NCBI GenBank assembly: GCA_051653965.1
Contig: JBOFXG010000008.1
Span: 177,900 to 241,899, forward strand
Reading direction: 5' to 3'
Origin: CAMREV01 sp051653965
GTDB lineage: Bacteria > Bacillota_I > Bacilli_A > Mycoplasmatales > Mycoplasmoidaceae
Length of the DNA: 64,000 nucleotides
Program-made: the position numbers and the translations under genes
In this document: positions 1-10,544 of the stretch, piece after piece
How positions within the stretch are numbered: the stretch's first letter is position 1
Layout: every line of letters starts with the position of its first letter
The notes under the pieces: generated by a model
Databases searched by the model: none
What the model was told of the DNA's origin: nothing
What the model saw: the letters and a program-made list of their open reading frames with translations, nothing else

Positions 1-1355
1 ATACTGCTATCGCAATTGCTAAAGACTTGGGAATTATGAATGATAATGATTTAGCAATTACTGGTAATGATTTAAATGAATTATCTGATGAAGATTTAAT
101 AAAAAATATTCAAAAGTATTCTGTTTATGCAAGAGTATCTCCTGAAAATAAAATAAGAATTGTCAAAGCATGACAATCATTAGATCAAGTTGTTGCAATG
201 ACTGGAGATGGTGTTAATGATGCACCAGCATTAAAAGCAGCTGATATTGGTTGTGCAATGGGTATCACTGGAACCGATGTATCTAAGGGTGCAGCTGATA
301 TGGTCTTAACAGATGATAACTTCTCTACAATTGTTTCTTCTGTTAGAGCTGGTAGAGGAATTTATCAAAATATCATTAGAATAATAGAATTTTTAATTAG
401 CTCTAATATTGCATCAGTAATTTCAATATTATTAGGTATGTTTTTATTTTATATGATCTTTGAAGATCCTAACATTGGTTTAGGGTGAGGAAAAATAGAT
501 CCAGGTATATTTGGCTCTTTTGACTTAACTTTAGATATGGCAAATGAAATAAATAGACAAATTAAATTTCAAACAACATTGACAACTATTCAAATACTTA
601 TAACCAATGTTGTGATTGAGACCTTGCCAGGAATCGCATTAGGAACTCAAAGAACTTCTGATGAATTAATGAAATTTAGACCACGTAGTAAATATGAAAG
701 TATTTTTGCTAATGGACTTATTGGCAAAATAATTATTTTAGGATTTATTAATGGTATTCTAACTATTATTGCATTCACTTTAGGAGCATTAATAGCAATA
801 GTTACAGGAGCACCAGGTTTGAGATTCTATTATGGTACTGTTGCAGCATTCTTAGCCCTTTCTTTAGGTTGTGTTGCTAAATCAATTTCAATATCATCTC
901 ATAAGCTTCTATTTATTGAAAAATTTAACCATATTAAATGAGTTTTAATTGCTTGTTTTGGAAGTTTAATAATCGTATTAATTTCTACTTTAATTCCCCA
1001 AGTTAGTTCATTATTTGGCGAAAGACCAGAATTAGTTTTTGAAGGCAATAAATATTTAGGAAATTTATCACAAACTCAGCAAACTGAAATTCTTAATATT
1101 ATTTTTGGCGGTAAAACAAATAATGATAATGTTCATGGATATATTTATTTAACCGGTTTTAGTTTGGCAATAGTTCCCTTTATTATTCTTGAATTAGAAA
1201 AACTATTTAAAATGAAATTTCATAAAAATAAAAAGCTTGAAGATAATTTAGAATTCAAACTTATTTCTAGACCTAAAACATTATTTGAAAAATATACATG
1301 ACTAAATGTATTTAACTTTGATAAAGACAATAAAAAAAATAAAAAATTAATTTAA
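1..1355 (+). CDS. P-type cation-transporting ATPase, C-terminal part
   Basis: This membrane ATPase pumps cations, most likely Ca2+, across the plasma membrane. The gene enters from the left edge, so about 450 C-terminal residues are visible and the DKTGT phosphorylation site lies outside. The hinge motif TGDGVNDAPALKAADIG is intact near residue 66. It is followed by a GTDVSKGAADMVL segment typical of P2-type (SERCA/PMCA-like) pumps, and then by several hydrophobic helices. Trp codons are TGA, for example at 171-173 and 486-488. The frame closes at TAA 1353-1355, and the convergent acidic-repeat gene ends 11 bases further on. The family assignment is firm; the transported ion is inferred from family resemblance only. 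Confidence 0.9.
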
Positions 1356-1366
1356 TTTTTTATTTT

Positions 1367-2947
1367 TTAATACTCAGATTCTTCATTTGAATTATCATTA
1401 TCTTCTTCTTTAATTGAGTCTTTGATTTCATTAATTAAGCTATCCATGTTTTTTGTAATTGCTTCTTCATCATCTCATAAAGAATCTTCTTCATCATCAA
1501 GATCACTAATTTCATTCATTAATGTATTGTATATTAAATCTTCTGTTTCATTAATAAAATTATTTTCATTAGTTTCATTTTGTTTAGATTCAAAGTCATC
1601 ATCGTTAACATCAACCATTGTATTTCATAATTCTAAGTCTTCTTCATTAAATGATTCATCATCTTCTAATTCTTGATTTTCTTCTTCATTAAATGATTCA
1701 TCATCTTCTAACTCTAAATTTTCTTCTTCATTAAATGATTTATCTTCTCCTAGTTCTTGATTTTCTTCTCCACAAAAAGAATTACATTCATTGTTTATAA
1801 GTTCGTCATTTTTTTCTCACTCAATAATTTCATCTTCTGTTTCAGGAATTATACTCTCCTCAAAATTGTTATTGCAATTTAAATCATATTTTTTATTTGA
1901 GAAATCATATTCTTCAATCACAATATCACTATTTTCTAAATTTGGATTTGAATTATCAAAGTCTCCAAAAATTGTTTCATTCTCATTTTCTTTTTTTTGA
2001 AAAGAAATATTTTTTAGTTTTTCAGTATAATTTATTTCTGGAATTTTTACATTTTTAATTTTTTGAAGAAGAGATGCTTCTTTTTGCTTTTCTTTTTCTT
2101 CTTGTTTTTTTAATTCTGCAATTTTATCTTCTTCTAATTTTATTTCATAATCTTTTCATAAAACATCAATTGCTGGAATAAGATCAACAATTATTGAAGC
2201 AAATAAATTTTTAATTTCTTCCATTGTGTAGAACAAGAATTTTAAGAAGTCATCTTTATATAAGAAACCATTAATGTCATATTCAAGTTCAAGTTTTTTT
2301 ATTTTTTCAATAAGTTTCTTATCAGTTTCATAAGAACATAGTTTAATTTTCTTAATTAGATCTTGTAGTTTAAGGTTTCTTCCAAAAAGTAAGTTAGAAA
2401 TCATTATTTTATCTTTTGTAAATTTTGATACATATTCATCAATACTAATTGTCATTGCAGAAGATATATCAAATAAATTAGTTTCAATGATATTGAATAA
2501 ATCAGATAATGCTACTATATATTTGTTTAATGTAATTATTTTTTCAGATAATTCAAAAAATTCAGTATTTTCTAATAAGACTTTATAATAATTTTTTTGT
2601 GTTTTATATGTAAACTTATTATTTGTAAATTCAGTAATAGTTTGAAGCGCAAATAAATCTACTGAATTTATTTCAAAAAAATCATCAGACTTAACAATAT
2701 AATTTTTATCAATAAATTCTTTTTTTAATTTTTGGAAATATGGAATACTTGTTTTAAATTTATATAAAACTCCATTGCTTTCATTTTCCAAAAACGAGTA
2801 GCTATTTTCACACTTTTCAATTTTATCTTCATCATCTGTTAAAATTGAAGAAGGAAGAAGAAACATTGTTATCAATGAATCTTTCACTTTTTTGTCATTT
2901 ATATTTGTTTTTTTTCTATTAACAATATTTATATTTTTATTACTCAT
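1367..2947 (-). CDS. Hypothetical acidic protein with 14-residue tandem repeats
   Basis: I do not recognise this 526-residue protein. The N-terminal half (about 1-265) is a mixed, lysine-rich domain. A charged, probably helical segment rich in E, K and Q follows (about 265-300). The last 220 residues are extremely acidic and contain a tandem repeat of the type SFNEEENQELEDDE. There is no signal peptide or membrane helix, so it is likely cytoplasmic. Acidic low-complexity tails of this kind occur in mollicute cytoskeletal or attachment-organelle proteins, but nothing here proves that role. The ATG at 2947 was chosen because it follows an intergenic promoter-like AT-rich stretch. The gene runs convergently into the P-type ATPase gene. 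Confidence 0.75.
1641..1766 (-). repeat. 42-bp tandem repeat, three units
   Basis: Three consecutive 42-bp units begin at 1641, 1683 and 1725. Each starts tcttcattaaatgat on the plus strand. The first two are nearly identical and the third diverges near its end. The period is a multiple of three, so gain or loss of a unit changes the acidic domain by 14 residues and keeps the frame. Confidence 0.85.
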
Positions 2948-3096
2948 TTTCTTAACGCCTTTATAAAGTTATGTATTCATATTAATTATATTAAAAATTA
3001 AAAGAATAAACAAACATTAATTAATAAAAAACTAATTAATATTTTTTTAAATATCTTATATATAATTAAAATATTAAAAAATAAAAAAGGAAAAAA

Positions 3097-3615
3097 ATGT
3101 TATTTTGAAAAAAGAAAAAAAATATAGAAACTTCTAATGAAAATAATGATACTCAAGAGACAGAAAGAAAAGAAACAAAAATTGATGCAACTATCAATAA
3201 TTCTAACGAAGATTATAGTACTCAAGAAGTAAATTCTCAAAAGTCTAATGCTACAAAAAAAACTCCTGCTAAAAAAGGAAGTTCTGCAAAAAAGAAACCA
3301 ACTAAAAAATCTCCTGCTAAAAAAACTAGCTCTGCAAAAAAGAAACCTGCTAAAAAAACAAGTTCAACAAAAAAAGCATCATCTTCTAAATCTGCTAGTA
3401 CAAATAGAAATATTTATCATGTATCTCCTAGAAAAGATAAGGCTGGTAAAAAAATTGGATGAGAAATTAAGCTAGAAGGTTCTAAAAAAGTTACATCTTT
3501 TTGTAAAACTAAAGATGAAGCAATTTCAAAAGTTAAATCATTTGCTTCTAATAAAGGTGCAACTATCATGATTAAAAAAATAGATGGTTCTCACCAAGAA
3601 ACTATAAAATTATAA
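3097..3615 (+). CDS. Histone-H1-like basic protein with C-terminal DUF2188 domain
   Basis: This 172-residue protein probably binds DNA and may act in nucleoid organisation. Residues about 50-100 are Lys/Ala/Ser/Pro-rich, with repeated PAKK and SSAKKK motifs like bacterial histone-H1 analogues. Residues about 105-172 match a DUF2188 domain: IYHVSPRKD, GWEIKLEGSKK, then TKDEAI and an IMIKKIDGS segment. The N-terminal 45 residues are polar and acidic. The start is the ATG at 3097, behind a clear aaaaaagg ribosome-binding site; its second Trp-containing codon run uses TGA. The gene stands alone and ends at a hairpin shared with the convergent importer operon. DNA binding is inferred from composition; the DUF2188 call rests on motif resemblance. 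Confidence 0.8.
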
Positions 3616-3617
3616 AA

Positions 3618-3646
3618 AATAATGATTTAAAATCATTATTTTTTTT
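3618..3646. terminator. Bidirectional intrinsic terminator
   Basis: An 11-bp stem (aataatgattt / aaatcattatt) is followed by a T run. It serves the histone-like gene on the plus strand. On the minus strand it overlaps the last codons and stop of the ATPase gene of the importer operon. Confidence 0.8.
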
Positions 3647-4463
3647 GTGTATCATGACCAGGGTAATCATTTGGAGATTTTAAATCATTAATTCAATAAT
3701 CATAAATTATCTTTTTATTATGAGATTTAATTATTTTTGGAGTAACTCCAAAAATTTCTTCAATTGATTTTTTAGTAATAATATTATTTGTTTTTCCTTC
3801 AAGTGCTACCTTGCCATCTTTCATTATAATCACTTTATCTGAAAACTTTAATCCGTGATTAATATCATGAATAACTATAATAATTGTTTTATTCAATCTA
3901 TGGTTTAGATCATGAAGTAAATGCATAATTTCTAACTGAGCTTTAATATCTAAATGATTTGTTGGCTCATCTAAAACAATTGTTTCTGTATCTTGAGCAA
4001 GTGTTAATGCAATTAAGGCCCTTTGTCTTTGCCCTCCTGAAAGTTTATCTATATACTCATTTTTTAAATGAGATAGACCAACACTTTCTAATGCATATTT
4101 TATTTTAATATCATCTTCTTTTTTATTTGAAAAAAACAAGCTATTATAGGGGTGTCTTCCTAATTGGACAAATTCTCAAACAGTTACATCTTCAGGAAAG
4201 GTTGAAAGCTGAGGTACGAAAGCAATTTTTTTTGAAATATATTTTCTTGATAATGATTTTAAATTAACACCATCATAAAATATTTCTCCTGAATTTTGAT
4301 TTACCATTGAAAACAAAGCAAATAATAAAGTAGATTTTCCAGAACCATTAACTCCAATTATTGAAACAAAATCACCTTGTTTAATTGATAATGAAACATC
4401 TTTGACAATATTAACATCTTTTGTGTATCCTAGAGATACATTTTTAAAAACGATTTTTTCCAT
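3636..4463 (-). CDS. FecE/FepC-type iron or cobalamin ABC transporter ATPase
   Basis: This 275-residue protein is the nucleotide-binding subunit of an importer of the FecCD family, which takes up ferric chelates, haem or cobalamin. The Walker A motif GVNGSGKST is at residues 37-45, LSGGQRQR at about 141, Walker B IVLDEP with D165-E166, and the H-loop segment VIHD is downstream. The C-terminal region (MKDGKVALEG) is standard for FepC/FhuC proteins. Its ATG overlaps the stop of the upstream permease as TAATG, indicating translational coupling. It is the last gene of a four-gene minus-strand operon (binding protein, permease, permease, ATPase). The substrate cannot be read from the sequence. Confidence 0.9.
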
Positions 4464-5461
4464 TATTTCTCCTTTAAAATTAAATATATAAAATAAGGTA
4501 TTCCTATTAAAGGAATAATTGCAGTTGTATTTATATTTGATTCAAATATATTTTTATTTATTAAAAATGACAAACCAACTATTATTGATCCGATCAAACA
4601 TGAAGCAGGAAAGGAATACGAATAATTCTTTTTATAAATAAATGATGCAATATTTCCTGCAATTAAACCTAGGAATGTTAAGTTTCCCACTAGTATAAAA
4701 GCAACACCAGACAATAGCCCACATATTAATAGTATTTGTAAATTAATTGAGTTTGAATTTATTCCTAAAGATTTTGCTATTGAATAACTTGTATTGCATA
4801 TTTTAAATTTTTGAAATATAAAAGCTAATCAAATTGTTCCTATCAAGAATCCAGCAAGTGAAACAAAGATTGATATATCATTTGAACTGTCAATAAATCC
4901 ATTTATAAATTGTTTTAATGAAGCGCTTTTGCCTGCTGGTAAAAAAATGTCTAAAGATGAAGATATTGCTAAAAAAGTAAAATTAAATATAATGCCAACA
5001 ATAATGAATTTTTTACTTATGTTCTTATTTTTTTTATAACTTAATAAAAATATTAAAAAACAAGCTAGCATAGAAAAAAAGATAAATAAAAAAGGATAAA
5101 TATTCATATAATTATTTACTGAATAATCACTATTAAAATCAACAATAAACATCAAAGACATCAATACAATTAAATTAATATTACCCAATCCTAAAACAGA
5201 ATTATCTGCTAATTTATTTTTGGAAAGTTGTTGTAATAATAGTGATGCAATTGACAAACTAGAACTTGCTATTGGTATCACAATAATTAAATTTTTATTT
5301 ATATTAAATATTTTTTCTAAATCTTTAAAACCATTTCTTCCCAAGGTTAGAATTAATGACATAATAAACATAAAAGTGGCAATTAAAAAAAACATTATTA
5401 TTATCTTTTTTTTGGTAATTGGATTTGAAGCAACAAATTTTATTTTATTTTGTTTAATCAT
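4463..5461 (-). CDS. FecCD-family ABC transporter permease (second subunit)
   Basis: This 332-residue polytopic membrane protein forms half of the FecCD-type translocation pore. It is almost entirely hydrophobic, with about 8-9 predicted helices. It contains the family's SLGI-x-loop (AKSLGINSNS, near residue 238) that couples to the ATPase, and a degraded form of the GLV-x-P-x-R segment (FLGLIAGNIASF), where the usual VPHL is missing. Its start overlaps the end of the preceding permease gene by 8 bases, and its stop overlaps the ATPase start by 1. It has diverged from the first permease, consistent with a heterodimeric pore. Confidence 0.8.
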
Positions 5462-6437
5462 CTCTGCTACCTCCTTTTTTTAAAATTAGAAAAATGAAAA
5501 TAGGAGTTGATAAAACTGTTGCAAATAGATTAGGACCAACACTTCATCTGCTATTAATCATTAATGCTGCCACTATTATTGTTCCACATAACATTCCAGA
5601 TAATGGAGTAACTAATGAGTAGTTTCTTGTTCTAAAAAGCATCCTAATTAAATGCGGCACAACAATACCTATCATTGCAATTGAACCAACAAGTATTACT
5701 GATGAAACTGTTATTAATACAGAAGCAATTCCTGAAGTTCAGTATATATGATCTATGTTTATTCCTAAGCTTTTTGCTAAGAAAGGATCTTTTTCAACAA
5801 TATTTAATTTTTTGCTAATTAAAATAATAATTATTACCCCTAAAATCATTGCTGGAAATGTATATGATGCTTTTTCTCAATTATAATCAATGCTTACTTG
5901 CCCAAGCCAAGGGATAATAGATTCATTTAATTTGGGTATAACTGTATTTAATATTATTGATATTGATGAAAATAAGGCTCCAATAATTACACCAATTAAA
6001 ATTACTCTATAGCCTTTAACATCATTTTTATTAATTTTGCATGCAAAAAAATTAATAGCTAAAATAAAGATAGCAAAAATAAATGAAAATAATATTAACA
6101 AAGGTATTGAGGGAAAATCTATTATTTTGTAAATAATAATTCCAAATGAAGCAGCTGGTAAAAAACCAAGTGTTGTTGGACCTGCTAATTCATTCCTTGT
6201 TACAGCTTGCATACTAGCGCCTGATGCTGCTAGACTAAAACCAGCAGAAAAACCCACAAGAGTTTTTAACAATGTCTCATCTACAATATCATTAGGACTT
6301 ATGAATGATAATCCATTATTAAAAATAGAAATAAAAAAAACAGTTATAAATGAAATAATAATTGCAATTAAAAAAATTATTTTTTTATAATCAAATGAAT
6401 TTTTATAGAAAATAAATTTATTTTTATTTTGTTGCAT
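5454..6437 (-). CDS. FecCD-family ABC transporter permease (first subunit)
   Basis: This 327-residue integral membrane subunit belongs to the same importer. The diagnostic FecCD elements are clear: GASMQAVTRNELAGPTTLG near residues 76-95, AKSLGINIDH near 225, and IGIVVPHLIRM near 262. It therefore keeps the VPH-x-R motif that the second permease has lost. About nine hydrophobic segments are visible. It overlaps the substrate-binding protein gene by 14 bases and the second permease gene by 8, so the operon is tightly packed and probably translationally coupled. Confidence 0.88.
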
Positions 6438-7581
6438 TTTTTCTTAACCTAACTAACTCATCTGGTGGAGTAACTTTTCAAAGTAATGAAGGGTCATCTA
6501 TAATCTCTTGAGAATTATTTTTATTTAAAAATTCAACTATATATGTCAATAATTCTCTTTTTCCTATTATTCCTCATGCAGGAGTATATCATTTTCCTCT
6601 TTTTCCAAATTCAATGTTTTGATTAGCCTTTGAAGGATCTTTTAATAAGTTTATGATTTGTGATTTTAATACAACATTTTTATCATAAGAAGCAAAATCT
6701 GGTGCTACATAAATTAAATAATCAAATTTACCTTTAAATTGTTCTAAAAGTTGCTTGCTTGTGTCTCCTACTATTGTGTGACTTAAATAATGAGTTGTGT
6801 TTAAAAAATTTTCATCTTTTGGTCTTGGAAAATTCATTCCAAGACCCTTTTCATTATCAACACTAGTTCCATAAAAAAAGGGATAAACAGTTGGTGAATA
6901 AAAATGAAATGAATCAGAAATATTTGCTGCATCATTTCCTCCAGCTATTATTCCAATAGAAATTGATTTAAAATCAAATGGACTTTGATTTATTTTTTTT
7001 ATTCTTTCTTTATCTTGTTTAATAATTTCTTCTGCCTTTGATTGATAAATATTTTTTTGATATATTTTGTCTAAATCCTTTGCTTGCATTAAGAATGCTT
7101 TATCAATAGAAACTTGTGACTTATAATTTCATCCTCCAGTAACCATTGATTCATTATAAGTTGCATTAGAGCTATCTCCCATTGATGTTCAAGCAATATT
7201 ATTCACAACATCTTTAAATTTATATTCATCTGCTTTCATTCATTCATTTAAAACGATTGTATCAACATTTAGTTTTTCAATTGGCAATCTATTTATTTCA
7301 TTTCCGTCCATTACATCAACAACAACATATTGAGTAATTTTATCATTTGTAAAACCATTTAAGTATTCTGCATACTTAAGTCTTCCTGAAAATGATGTGT
7401 TATCAAAATCTGGAGCAATTCCTAATGCAATTGAGTTGTCAAGGGCGTTATCATATGAAGTGAATAAATTAGGCCTATAATTAGAGACATTGTTGATTGC
7501 AAAAATAGGTATTATTAATGAAATACCAACAATTGGAATTGATAACATAGCAAGAAATTTAAAGTTAAACTTTTTTTTCAT
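6424..7581 (-). CDS. Substrate-binding protein of the FecCD-type importer (membrane-anchored, no lipobox)
   Basis: This 385-residue protein is the first gene of the importer operon. A basic N-terminus (KKKFNFKF) and one hydrophobic helix (about residues 10-29) form an uncleaved anchor or signal peptide. I see no lipobox cysteine there, although binding proteins of mollicutes are usually lipoproteins. The body has the look of a periplasmic-binding-protein fold: YVVVDVMDG and VDTIVLNEW in the N-lobe, ISIGIIAGGNDA mid-protein, and FDYLIYVAPDF in the C-lobe. It should capture the ligand outside and deliver it to the permeases. The role is supported mainly by gene order. The operon promoter must lie in the 135-bp divergent gap ahead of 7581. 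Confidence 0.72.
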
Positions 7582-7716
7582 CTTTTACCTTATTTATAAT
7601 TTTTATAATTAATATAAATATAACACTTATTTAATTTTTTTGAATATTTATTTTTTTAAAACTACAAAATATTTTTTTAATGTATTATTTAATTAGTTTA
7701 TTTTATTGAGGCAATC

Positions 7717-8910
7717 ATGAATCAAAAAAGAATTAAAACAATTATAGAAAAGCTATCTTCTAAAGAACTTCACAATGAAGAATCAATAAAATTTTGCCTT
7801 CTTGGTATTTTTTCATCATTACCTAATTTTATAAATTCATCACCTACATGTATTGATGATATTAAATATTTAATCAGAGGTGCCAATATTTATAAATATG
7901 AAATTGAAGAAAATGAAACTATTAAAGATTCAATTGTTAAATTCAAAAAAAACTGAGAAGAAATAATTAATGCAAATATTATTATAATTAATAACTTTAC
8001 AAGATTGCCAGATATTATGATTCCTCTTAAAGCTTTGCTTCAAGAAGAAAATAAGAATTTATTTTCAATTATTGCAATTGATGAACAAGGTTTTAATGTT
8101 ACAAAAGATTATGATATTTTTAAAAATTTTTCATTAAAAACAAAAATTGATTTTTTTACATACAATGACCAAATTACAAAACTTGTTAATGATAGTAAAC
8201 ATAAAAAATTATATTTGCCTATTGATGATTCATTTACAAAAGAAGAATTAAGACACTCAATTAATAATGCTAAAAAAGTAGCTATTACAGAAGAGGTAAT
8301 GATCGCACTTAAAATGATATTTTCTAAATTAGAAAAATTTAATGAAAATAAATCAGAGTTTGATGAAGATGTTATTTTAGAAAAAGATCGTTGAAAAGAA
8401 TATATTTCTATTTTAAAGGCAAGTGCTTTTTTAAATGGAAGAGCTATTGTAAATTTATCAGACCTTTTTCTATTAAAAAAAATGATTTGATCACAAAAAC
8501 ATCAAGTAGCTTATATTAATAATATTCTTTTAGAAGTTATAAATTCTATGGTAAATTCAGGTTGTAAAAATTTAAAAAAATATAGTATGGAAATGGTTAA
8601 TTTATTAATTGAAATGACTAGAAGTTTTAAATTAATGAAAAAAAATAATGACAATTCAATTAGAAATACAGATTTAATTGAATGAAATTCTGCCTTTGAT
8701 AAAATTAAAAAAAATATAGTTGAAATAAAATATTATGCACGAGATTTTTTTGATTCAGAAAATTTTTTTAATAATATTTTTGTTGATGAAGATGATAAAG
8801 AAAACTTTTTAAATATATTTAAAATTGATGATAAATTAATTTTTGAATGATACACTAAACTAAAAACAATCATTAACTATATAAATAATGAAAAGAGATT
8901 AAGCCTCTAA
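7717..8910 (+). CDS. RavA/MoxR-like AAA+ family protein lacking its ATP-binding motifs
   Basis: This 397-residue protein resembles RavA-type MoxR ATPases, most clearly in the segment after the AAA+ core. The stretch RWKEYISILKASAFLNGRAIV-x-LSDLFLLKKMIW corresponds to the RavA lid region with its LLK-x(3)-W signature. The N-terminal part keeps the family's layout, but the P-loop GPPG-x-AKS is absent. The Walker B position reads IIIINNF, with Asn-Asn in place of Asp-Glu. It is therefore probably a pseudo-ATPase, perhaps a scaffold, or a decaying gene. The frame is fully open with five or more TGA-Trp codons, which argues for continued use. No ViaA (VWA) partner follows; instead an exonuclease gene starts 2 bases after the stop. 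Family call by eye; function unknown. Confidence 0.6.
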
Positions 8911-8911
8911 T

Positions 8912-10021
8912 ATGCAAACATTGAGAGAAATAATTGATTTTAATAAACCTGCTGTTTATTTGGATATTGAAGCCACAGGATTTAAAAATAAACATAAGTT
9001 TTTACAACTTTCAGCAATAGTAGTTAAAAATAATGAAATTGTAGATGAATTTAATATGTGATCAAATCCTCATTCTTACATATCTAAACATGTACTCAAT
9101 CTTCTTAATAAAAAAAATAATTTTTTTTTAAATCAAAAATCAAATAAAACTTTATTAAATGAATTCATAAAATTCTCTTCTAAATATGAACAATTTATTT
9201 GTTTTGGTACATATGACCAAAAAATAATTAACTATCAGTATTCTACAATGAAAAAAGAACCACTTAATTTAATAGATATTCAATCTAAATTTTTTAATAA
9301 TATATTAAATAAAAAAATATCACTATCTCTTAGTTTATTAGCTGAAGCTTTATCAATAAATAATACTCAAAAAAAAGAACATGATGCTCTTCTTGATGCA
9401 AAAATGCTTTACAATGTTGTTAACTATTCTTTAGAAATTGATAACATTGAGAATTTTAAAAAAATGATTTGCGGAGAGCTAATTAAGCCTAGAAAAAAAG
9501 TCTATAGAAACAAATCTTTTAAACAAACAAAGAAGCCTCTTTTATTATCTAAGGATTCAGATTATGTTTATTTTGATTTAAAAATAAATAAAAATAATTT
9601 AGATAATTCAACAAAAGAAAAATATATTTCTAATATTCAATTTATTGCTAAGAAATTTTCATGTAAAGGGGATTTATTAAAAGAATTTACTAAAAACATT
9701 TCATTCCAAAAAGATGAGCAAGACATTTTAAATAAAAATATTAATTGAATATTCAAAAAATTTCAAGATATATTTTTTGAAAATTCAATATTAATTATCA
9801 ACAGAAATTTTGACCTATTTTTAACATACTATCAATTAATTAATGATTTTTTACCATCATACTATTATATTTTTTATGGAAATTTATCAATGTATGTTTT
9901 AGATATTTTAAAAATAAATAAAAGTGATTTTATTAATGATAATAATTTAATGAATAAACTAATATCAATAATAAGACAAAAATGAAATAAAGCAATTATT
10001 TTAAATAATGGTGTTAAGTAA
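8912..10021 (+). CDS. DEDDh 3'-5' exonuclease-like protein (DnaQ superfamily)
   Basis: This 369-residue protein begins with an RNase-T/DnaQ-type exonuclease domain. VYLDIEATGF near residue 18 provides the ExoI D-x-E motif. A central Asp lies in CFGTYDQK, and EHDALLDAKML near residue 155 gives the ExoIII H-x(4)-D motif. The remaining 190 residues carry a Lys-rich linker and a second domain that I do not recognise. It probably trims or degrades single-stranded nucleic acid. The start ATG is 2 bases after the RavA-like gene, so both form one transcription unit ending in a strong terminator. The length is greater than a minimal DnaQ exonuclease because of the extra domain. Confidence 0.75.
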
Positions 10022-10041
10022 AAAACCTTAACACTTTTTTT
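10011..10041 (+). terminator. Intrinsic terminator overlapping the exonuclease stop codon
   Basis: The stem gtgttaag / cttaacac has an 8-base loop containing the TAA stop, followed by a run of seven T. It closes the RavA-like/exonuclease unit. Confidence 0.85.
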
Positions 10042-10051
10042 ATTTTTGTAT

Positions 10052-10057
10052 TATAAT
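10052..10057 (+). promoter_or_regulatory. -10 element (TATAAT) of the rpsP-trmD-rplS operon
   Basis: A perfect TATAAT lies 30 bases upstream of the rpsP start and just after the preceding terminator. A TTTTTATTTTTG stretch sits in the -35 area without a clear consensus. An aaaaaaagga ribosome-binding site follows. Confidence 0.6.
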
Positions 10058-10086
10058 TTCTATGGTTTTCAAAAAAAGGAGAAAAA

Positions 10087-10536
10087 ATGGTTAAAATAAG
10101 ATTAACAAGAATGGGTAGACATAAATTACCATACTACAGAATAGTTGCTGTTGATTCAAGAACTAGAAGAGATGGTGCATTTATTGAATTATTAGGACAC
10201 TATGAACCATTTAGTGGAAAAGTAGATGTTAAAAAAGAATTAATCTTTAAATGATTAAATGCTGGTGCGCAACCTTCAGAAACAATTTTAGCAATACTAA
10301 AAGATAAAGGCTTGTGAAAAGAGTATCAAGATTTAAAAGTTACAAAAGTAAAACCTAATAAAAAAAGAAAATTATCTGCAGCTAAGAAAGCAAAAAAAAT
10401 CGAAGCAAAAAAACCTGAAATAAAAGTTAAAAAATCAACTAAAAAGATTGAAGAAATTAAATCTGAAGAAACTAAAGTTGAAGTTAGTGTTGAAAATACT
10501 CCCATAGTAGAAACAACTGAAAATAAAAGTGAATAA
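10087..10536 (+). CDS. rpsP: 30S ribosomal protein S16 with long basic/acidic tail
   Basis: S16 is a small-subunit assembly protein. Residues 1-85 are a canonical S16: VKIRLTRMGRHKLPYYRIV, then DSRTRRDG and LGHYEP. A further 65 residues follow that ordinary S16 proteins of 80-90 residues lack. This tail is first Lys/Ala-rich (KKRKLSAAKKAKK) and then Glu/Lys-rich, and is probably disordered. Total length is 149 residues. The start follows a gga-gaaaaa ribosome-binding site. It heads the operon with trmD and rplS; rimM, which often sits between rpsP and trmD in other bacteria, is absent here. Confidence 0.97.
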
Positions 10537-10544
10537 TTTTAATT

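Noticed and set aside
1422..2000. Plus-strand serine-rich open frames
   Set aside because: They are the antisense of the acidic repeat gene; Glu codons read backwards give Ser-rich frames. No ribosome-binding sites or family resemblance.
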